Shown here: one piece after another, positions 58,249 to 64,000 of the stretch
How the letters are laid out: each line of letters begins with the position of its first letter
Position numbering within the stretch: position 1 is the first letter of the stretch
DNA from: Tropicibacter alexandrii
GTDB taxonomy: Bacteria > Pseudomonadota > Alphaproteobacteria > Rhodobacterales > Rhodobacteraceae
Assembly (NCBI RefSeq): GCF_003667315.2
Contig: NZ_RCTZ02000004.1
Coordinates: 1-64,000 of the forward strand
Direction: 5' to 3'
Length of the DNA: 64,000 nucleotides
Position numbers and translations under genes: made by a program
Notes under the pieces: generated by a model
Databases searched by the model: none
Told to the model about the DNA's origin: nothing
What the model saw: only the letters and a program-made list of their open reading frames with translations

Positions 58249-58596
58249 CTATGCGCGGGATTTGCCGCCCGAGGTGCTGGTGCTGCCATCGACCCAGACG
58301 GACACGGACACGCCCTTGGGGCGATCCACGAACCCCTCGATATCGACGACGCGGACGCGCATGTGCCGCCCTTCTTCGACGAAGGGGCGCAGGCGGGCCT
58401 CATGTTCGGCGGTGACGCGACCGATGGGGCGCGGGCCGCTCCCGATCAGACGGCTGGTCCAGTTGCGCGGACGCGCCAGCATGGCGACATGGTCCTCGGC
58501 CAGCGAGACCTCCAGATCGTCACCGGGGCGCAGGCGGAACCGGGCGAGGTTCGCCGACATCTGGGTCAATTTGCACGAATAGATCAGCGGATGCAT
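58249..58596 (-). CDS. Small protein of unknown function, weakly HIRAN-like
   Basis: A 115-residue protein without signal peptide or membrane helix. RFRLRPGDDLEVSLAEDHVA and IGRVTAEHEARLRPFVEEG vaguely follow the layout of HIRAN domains (entry strand, L-x-G-D, then I-G-x-V and a helix). This is a weak resemblance, not an assignment. GAGGAACACCCAG precedes the ATG at 58596; the frame also has a TTG five codons upstream. It is 78 bases upstream of the molybdoenzyme gene on the same strand and may be cotranscribed. Confidence 0.6.
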   Translation of the reverse strand: MHPLIYSCKLTQMSANLARFRLRPGDDLEVSLAEDHVAMLARPRNWTSRLIGSGPRPIGRVTAEHEARLRPFVEEGRHMRVRVVDIEGFVDRPKGVSVSVWVDGSTSTSGGKSRA

Positions 58597-58743
58597 CTGG
58601 GTGTTCCTCAATGGCGGCGTTCTTGATGACGCCTGATTCTACACTTCAGCATAGTCGCGCTCGGGCGGCTTCTCCAATCGCTAACGGCTATGACGCGCGG
58701 GTCGGCGGAATTCGGGGTATTTTGCAACAGCCCCGGTGTGCGG

Positions 58744-60012
58744 TCAGGGGCGCAACCGTTGTTCAGCGGCGCGGGCGTGGCCCTCCATCCCTTCGACGCG
58801 GCTGATGCGGGCGGTGCGCGCGGCCAGTTCGTGCGAGGCATCGGCGTTGCAGCGTTGCCATGTCACGGTCTTGAGGAACTTGTGGACGGAGAGCCCGCCG
58901 GTATAGCGCGCAGCACCGCTGGTCGGCAGAACATGGTTCGGCCCGGCGCTTTTGTCGCCAAACGCCACCGTCGTTTCCGCCCCAAGGAAAAGCGAACCAT
59001 AGGCCGACAGCCGCCCGAGCCACCAATCAAGGTCCTCGGCCTGCACCTGAAGGTGTTCGGGCGCGTAGCGGTCGGCGACTTGGGCTGCCTCTTCGCGGCT
59101 GTCGCACAGGATGACCTCGGCACGTTCGGCCCAAGCGGTGCGGGCGGCGCTGGCATTGGGCTCGGGCAGCGCGTCGATCAATTGCCCGACGCGGGCCATC
59201 ACCGACTGCGCCAGCGCGCGATCCGTACTGACCAGCCAGACCGGACTGTCGGCCCCATGTTCGGCCTGACTGACAAGGTCCAGCGCCACGGTCCGGGCCG
59301 AGGCGGTGTGATCGGCGATCACCAGCGAATCCGTCGGGCCTGCGAACATGTCGATACCGACCTGCCCGAACAATTGCCGTTTCGCCTCGGCCACGTAGGC
59401 ATTGCCGGGCCCGACAAGGATATCGGCGGGCGGGCTGCCGAACAGACCTTGGGCCATCGCAGCGACCCCCTGCACGCCCCCAAGGTTCAGGATCAGGTCC
59501 GCGCCGCACAAATCCATGGCAAAGACGATGGCGTCGGGGATGCCCTGCCCGGGCCGGGTCGGCGAGACGGCGGTGATGTGTTTGACCCCCGCGACCTTGG
59601 CCGTGGTGATCGTCATCAGCGCGCTGGCAATATGGCTGTAGCGCCCGCCCGGCACGTAGCAGCCTGCACAATTGACCGGAATGGATTTCTGACCGGCGAT
59701 CAGGCCCGGCATGACCTCGGTCTCGAAATCGGTGATGCTCGCCTTTTGCGCCTCGGCAAAGCGGCGGATATTGGCGTGGGCAAAGCGGATATCGTCCTTG
59801 AGCGGCTCGGGCACGCGCGCGCAGGCGGCGGCGCGGTCGGCGTCGGACAGGGCGATCTCGCCGGTCCAATTGTCCAAAGTCTCGGCATAGTGGCGCACGG
59901 CAGGTTCGCCGTCGCGGGCGATATTGGCCAGCATGATCGAGACGAGATCGCGCAGGTCGCCGGTCTCGGACACGGGGCGGGGGGCGGCTTTCTTCAGGTA
60001 GGTGATGGCCAT
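58744..60012 (-). CDS. Histidinol dehydrogenase family; likely HpsN-type sulfonate dehydrogenase
   Basis: A 422-residue HisD-family NAD-dependent dehydrogenase that oxidises an alcohol to an acid in two steps. Family metal and catalytic residues are present: Gln and His in SQAEHG, Glu-His in APEHLQ, and Asp in FGDKSAGPNHVLPT. The substrate loop reads CYVPGGRYSHIASALMT instead of the PSSVLMN type of biosynthetic HisD; this loop is closer to HpsN, which oxidises 2,3-dihydroxypropane-1-sulfonate to sulfolactate. It is three bases after the racemase-like gene and cotranscribed with cuyA, which also speaks against histidine synthesis. A housekeeping HisD role is not excluded. Confidence 0.8.
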   Translation of the reverse strand: MAITYLKKAAPRPVSETGDLRDLVSIMLANIARDGEPAVRHYAETLDNWTGEIALSDADRAAACARVPEPLKDDIRFAHANIRRFAEAQKASITDFETEVMPGLIAGQKSIPVNCAGCYVPGGRYSHIASALMTITTAKVAGVKHITAVSPTRPGQGIPDAIVFAMDLCGADLILNLGGVQGVAAMAQGLFGSPPADILVGPGNAYVAEAKRQLFGQVGIDMFAGPTDSLVIADHTASARTVALDLVSQAEHGADSPVWLVSTDRALAQSVMARVGQLIDALPEPNASAARTAWAERAEVILCDSREEAAQVADRYAPEHLQVQAEDLDWWLGRLSAYGSLFLGAETTVAFGDKSAGPNHVLPTSGAARYTGGLSVHKFLKTVTWQRCNADASHELAARTARISRVEGMEGHARAAEQRLRP

Positions 60013-60015
60013 GGG

Positions 60016-60690
60016 TCAGCTCTTGATATGGTCACGGATCGCCTCGGCCAGCACGTCCACGGTGTCCAGAAGGCGCACCGGGCCGGTCAGGTCGGGGGTC
60101 AGAAGCGAGAATTCGGAACAGGCAATCAGGATCAGGTCGGCGCCTTGGCGGGTCAGGTCGTCGATCGCCGTGGTCAGGGCGGCGTGGGCGTCCGGCGTGG
60201 CACCGTGGCGCTTGATCGCACGGATGGTCTGCAACAGGGCATCCATGTCCGACGGCCAGATCGCCGTGACCCCGCTGCGCGCCATTGGTTCATCGAACAC
60301 CCCAGCCAGCCGCAAGGCGGGCGAGCCCAGCACGCCGACACGCGCGTCTGGTTCGGCGCGGCCCACGGACAGGTCGACCATGTTCAGCAAGGGGATGTCC
60401 ACGGCGCGCGTGATCGCGGGCGCGTAGTGATGCGCGGTGTTGCAGGGCATGGCCAGCGCCGTCGCGCCCGCCTCCTGCAACCGCTGCGCCATCTCGGCCA
60501 GCACCGGGGACGGGTCCGGGCCGGTGCGCTCGATCAGATGGGCGATGCGCGAGGGCACCTGCGGGTTCATGTCGATCAGCAGCGGCAGGTGGTCGGCGTC
60601 GTCTTGCGCGTCGACCACCGCCAAAAGACGGTGTTGCAGCAGGATCGTCGCCTCGGGCCCCATCCCGCCAAGGATGCCAACCGGCTTCAT
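60016..60690 (-). CDS. Aspartate/glutamate racemase family protein (possible cysteate racemase)
   Basis: A 224-residue racemase with the two catalytic Cys in MPCNTAHHY and LIACSEFSLL, and the start MKPVGILGGMGPEA typical of aspartate racemases. Its ATG directly abuts the cuyA stop and its stop is three bases before the next gene. Because cysteate is the sulfonate analogue of aspartate, and CuyA acts on one enantiomer, a role in racemising D-cysteate is plausible. That substrate is inferred from position, not shown by the sequence. Confidence 0.85.
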   Translation of the reverse strand: MKPVGILGGMGPEATILLQHRLLAVVDAQDDADHLPLLIDMNPQVPSRIAHLIERTGPDPSPVLAEMAQRLQEAGATALAMPCNTAHHYAPAITRAVDIPLLNMVDLSVGRAEPDARVGVLGSPALRLAGVFDEPMARSGVTAIWPSDMDALLQTIRAIKRHGATPDAHAALTTAIDDLTRQGADLILIACSEFSLLTPDLTGPVRLLDTVDVLAEAIRDHIKS

Positions 60691-61704
60691 TTACAGCTCG
60701 ACCCAAGCGTTCGCGGTGTCGAAGGCAAAGTCATAGCCCCCCAGCGCCGCCGCGCCCCCGGTATGCACGAAGACGATGCGCTGGTCCTTGAAGGTTCCCT
60801 TTCGTGCGAGGTCGATCATGCCCGCCGCGCCCTTGGCGGAATAGCACGGGTCCAGCAGGATGCCTTCGAGTTCGGCGAACATGCGGATCGCCTCCAGCCC
60901 GCTTTCGGTGGGCAGGCCGTAGCCGTCGCCCACGTAATCGGTATTGGCGACCACGTCCTCGCGCGTGACAACACCGGGGCAACCGAGTTTCTCGGACGTG
61001 CGGGTGGCGAGGCTGAATAGCATGTCCTCTTGTTTCGGGCGCGGCGCGCGGGTGCCGATGCCCAGCACCGGGATCTGGGCGTTCATCGCGCAAAAGCCGG
61101 TGACGAGGCCCGCCTGCGTGCCGGACGACCCCGTGGCATGCACCACCCGGTCGATCCGCAGCCCCATATCGTTGGCCTGCGACACCATCTCGAAGGCGCA
61201 ATTCACGTAACCCAGCGCGCCGGTCGGGTTGGAGCCGCCGCCGGGGATGACATAGACCTTGTGCCCCTCGGCACGCTTGCGCTCTGCCGCGCGCTCCATC
61301 TCGGCGGGCATGTCATGGCCACCGGGGAATTTCTGCGTCGTCGCGCCGTGCAGATGATCCAGCAAGACATTGCCGTTGTTGTTGTAATTGGCGTTGTTGT
61401 AGCCGGTGCGGTCCTCGAACAGCAGATGGCAGGCAAGGCCCAGCTTGGCTGCGGCGGCGGCGGTCTGGCGTCCGTGATTGGTCTGGGTTGCGCCTTGGGT
61501 CATGACCATGTCGGCGCCCTGTTCCAGCGCCTCACCCATCAGGAATTCCAGTTTGCGAGTCTTGTTGCCGCCGGTCGACAGGCCGGTGCAATCATCGCGC
61601 TTGATCCAGATTTCGACGCCCAACTCCTTGGACAGGCGGGGCATCGGCTCCAGCGGGGTGGGCAGATGGGCAAGGCGGGTGCGCGGGAATCGGGACAGGT
61701 GCAT
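60691..61704 (-). CDS. cuyA: L-cysteate sulfo-lyase
   Basis: PLP enzyme that splits L-cysteate into pyruvate, ammonia and sulfite. The 337 residues match the marine roseobacter CuyA pattern: [20 protein letters not shown] at the start, [19 protein letters not shown] with the PLP Lys (about 51), [20 protein letters not shown] and [17 protein letters not shown]-cysteine desulfhydrase is a close relative, but the context (racemase and HpsN-like dehydrogenase) supports cysteate. It is the first gene of a three-gene operon, with a perfect 17-bp palindrome 80-96 bases upstream. No sulfite exporter (cuyZ) or sulfite oxidase gene is in the window. Confidence 0.88.
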   Translation of the reverse strand: MHLSRFPRTRLAHLPTPLEPMPRLSKELGVEIWIKRDDCTGLSTGGNKTRKLEFLMGEALEQGADMVMTQGATQTNHGRQTAAAAAKLGLACHLLFEDRTGYNNANYNNNGNVLLDHLHGATTQKFPGGHDMPAEMERAAERKRAEGHKVYVIPGGGSNPTGALGYVNCAFEMVSQANDMGLRIDRVVHATGSSGTQAGLVTGFCAMNAQIPVLGIGTRAPRPKQEDMLFSLATRTSEKLGCPGVVTREDVVANTDYVGDGYGLPTESGLEAIRMFAELEGILLDPCYSAKGAAGMIDLARKGTFKDQRIVFVHTGGAAALGGYDFAFDTANAWVEL

Positions 61705-61783
61705 GGCGGGAATCCTTGGGGCAAAGCAAAGGTTTGCCTCAGTTGCGCCGGACCCGTGGCCACCCGCAAATCACGCCTGATAA

Positions 61784-61800
61784 ATTCGATATAATCGAAT
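61784..61800. promoter_or_regulatory. Perfect inverted repeat, candidate LysR operator upstream of cuyA
   Basis: ATTCGAT-ATA-ATCGAAT, 7-base arms with a 3-base spacer, centred about 88 bases upstream of the cuyA start, in the AT-rich gap after the lysR gene. LysR-type activators bind such T-N11-A repeats at about -60 to -70 of their target promoter, so this fits control of cuyA by the neighbouring regulator. Confidence 0.6.
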
Positions 61801-61822
61801 ACTTTATCCGATCATTTCAAAC

Positions 61823-62797
61823 TTAGGTCAGCAAACGAAAGCTGTCCTCCAGCCACGGATTGGCCTGTTTCAACGGTCCAAGCGCGTGGTCGCGCAGCAG
61901 GGACCGCAGGCGCGTGTCGATCAGGTCGACCACCGCATCCGAGCAATCGGGATTGGCGACCAAGGCCAGTTCACGGGCAAAGCTCTTGCCCGGAAAGCGG
62001 TGCATCCTCAGCCGCGCGTGAAAGCGCCGCGCGCGCGAAAACAGCAGCGGCGTGGTGATTGCCCAACCCGCCCCGGCGGCCACCATCGCCATCAGGGTCT
62101 GGCTGCTGCTGCATTCGAACCGATGCGCGGCGTTGACCCCCATCCGCTTGAGCTGGGTGTCGATCTGGCGCGCGATCATCAGGTCGCTGGAATAGCGCAG
62201 GAAGGGCAGTTTCGTCTTGTCGGCCATCACATCGCCCAGCGATTGCTCGGCCCCCAGCGGCAGAACGACGACAAACGGATCGCGCAGCAAGGGACGGTCG
62301 ATCAGGTCGCCCTGCCGGTCCCCCGGCGTGGCGGTGATGCCCACGTCCAACTGTCGGTCGCGCAGCATGTCAAAGATCATGTGGCTCGACCCGGTGCGAA
62401 ACAGGAAATCGCAGCCCGGCATATGCGAGGACAGATAGACCGCGAGATCGGGGATCATATCGGTTTCGAAATCCTCGATCGTGCCCAGCCGAAGGTAACT
62501 GGCCCCGGCGAGGTTGCCGACCGAGACCTCGGCCTTGGCTTTGCGGATGGCAAGCAACGCACCTTCGATATCGCGCAGGAAACTGCGGCCTTTCGGCGTC
62601 AGCACCATCGGGCGGCGCGCATGGTCGAACAGGTCGACGCCCAGATGGGTTTCGAGGTTGCGCAGATGATGCGACACGGTGCTGAGCGTCAGCCCGGTTT
62701 CCCGCGCCGCCGCCTGCATCGAGCCTTGCTTTGCGCAGATCTGGAACAGTTCCAACGATTTGAGGTTCAGATCTTTGCCAGCGGCATTGCGGGGCAT
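61823..62797 (-). CDS. LysR-type regulator upstream of cuyA (CuyR-like)
   Basis: A 324-residue LysR-family transcription factor. The winged helix-turn-helix is near the N-terminus (SMQAAARETGLTLSTVSHHL, about 29-48), then the usual linker and effector-binding domain. The start is taken at ATG 62797, before MPRNAAGKDLNLKSLELF; the ribosome-binding site is poor and the start is less certain than the family. It lies upstream of cuyA on the same strand, with 118 bases between them, so it may control that operon, probably with cysteate or a related sulfonate as inducer. Confidence 0.85.
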   Translation of the reverse strand: MPRNAAGKDLNLKSLELFQICAKQGSMQAAARETGLTLSTVSHHLRNLETHLGVDLFDHARRPMVLTPKGRSFLRDIEGALLAIRKAKAEVSVGNLAGASYLRLGTIEDFETDMIPDLAVYLSSHMPGCDFLFRTGSSHMIFDMLRDRQLDVGITATPGDRQGDLIDRPLLRDPFVVVLPLGAEQSLGDVMADKTKLPFLRYSSDLMIARQIDTQLKRMGVNAAHRFECSSSQTLMAMVAAGAGWAITTPLLFSRARRFHARLRMHRFPGKSFARELALVANPDCSDAVVDLIDTRLRSLLRDHALGPLKQANPWLEDSFRLLT

Positions 62798-62967
62798 GGG
62801 GGGACTACCGTGATAAGACGCGCTGCTGCACGGTAGAGGCAAAGGCGTCGGGGGTGAACATCAAGTTCCTCCCCGACGCACAGGGCTTGCACGGTATGCG
62901 ACGTCACGGGAGCCGATCATCGATCGACCGAGAACTATCGCGGCCCGCCGAATTGACTGCGGCAAGA

Positions 62968-62989
62968 GAATGCGAAGACGCATTCCCCC
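62968..62989 (-). terminator. Possible terminator after gyrB
   Basis: GAATGCG-TCTT-CGCATTC on the reverse strand, followed by TCTTG. It is about 25-45 bases after the gyrB stop. The 7-bp stem is moderate and the T-run short. Confidence 0.45.
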
Positions 62990-63011
62990 CTATTCACAAT
63001 CCTTCAGCGGC

Positions 63012-64000
<989 letters not shown>

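Overview
The window is about 64 kb of GC-rich, gene-dense bacterial DNA. The gene content points to an alphaproteobacterium of the Rhodobacterales (Roseobacter/Rhodobacter group). Evidence for this is the regB-senC-regA redox-control cluster near ahcY, AddAB rather than RecBCD, the hemD-Mic60-HemY cluster, the tsaE-amgK-murU-addB-addA order and a CuyA-type L-cysteate sulfo-lyase. No sequence search was possible, so family names rest on motifs, lengths, order and recall of family sequences.

Layout. 0.5-2.7 kb: a DbpA-type DEAD-box RNA helicase with a long basic repeat tail. 2.9-9.6 kb: a three-gene operon of two transglutaminase-like proteins flanking a circularly permuted ATP-grasp/alpha-E protein. 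9.6-11 kb: a soluble globin-coupled chemotaxis receptor. 11.2-26.5 kb: a surface-polysaccharide region with GDP-fucose genes (gmd, fcl), a Wzc-type tyrosine autokinase, one glycosyltransferase, a large beta-helix protein with a phage tailspike-like N-terminus, rmlCBDA, a YjbH-like outer-membrane protein and a D-lyxose/mannose isomerase-like enzyme. 26.6-29.1 kb: hslVU and thioredoxin. 29.2-39.1 kb: one long reverse-strand operon running PAS protein, tsaE, amgK, murU, addB, addA.

39.2-46.6 kb: regB divergent from senC-regA, then two paralogous lipoproteins, an HD hydrolase, an FkbM methyltransferase and ahcY. 46.6-50 kb: mixed small genes (ketopantoate reductase family, PhnZ-like HD protein, DUF2853, DUF1761, EVE, YciI). 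50-55.8 kb: gpsA and tsaD divergent from hemD, Mic60 and HemY, then tRNA-Thr(CGT). 55.9-58.6 kb: a cytoplasmic S/N-oxide molybdoenzyme and a small unknown protein. 58.7-62.8 kb: a compact C3-sulfonate catabolism cluster (HisD/HpsN-like dehydrogenase, Asp/Glu-racemase-like protein, CuyA, LysR regulator). 62.8-64 kb: the 3' part of gyrB, running off the window.

Working together: the 11-26 kb region supplies GDP-fucose and dTDP-rhamnose plus export control for a surface polysaccharide, but holds no polymerase or flippase. The 58-62 kb cluster fits degradation of cysteate-type sulfonates. The most unusual items are the tailspike-like protein in the polysaccharide locus, the sulfonate cluster with a perfect 17-bp palindrome upstream of cuyA, and the duplicated lipoprotein pair that shares upstream boxes and ribosome-binding sequence.
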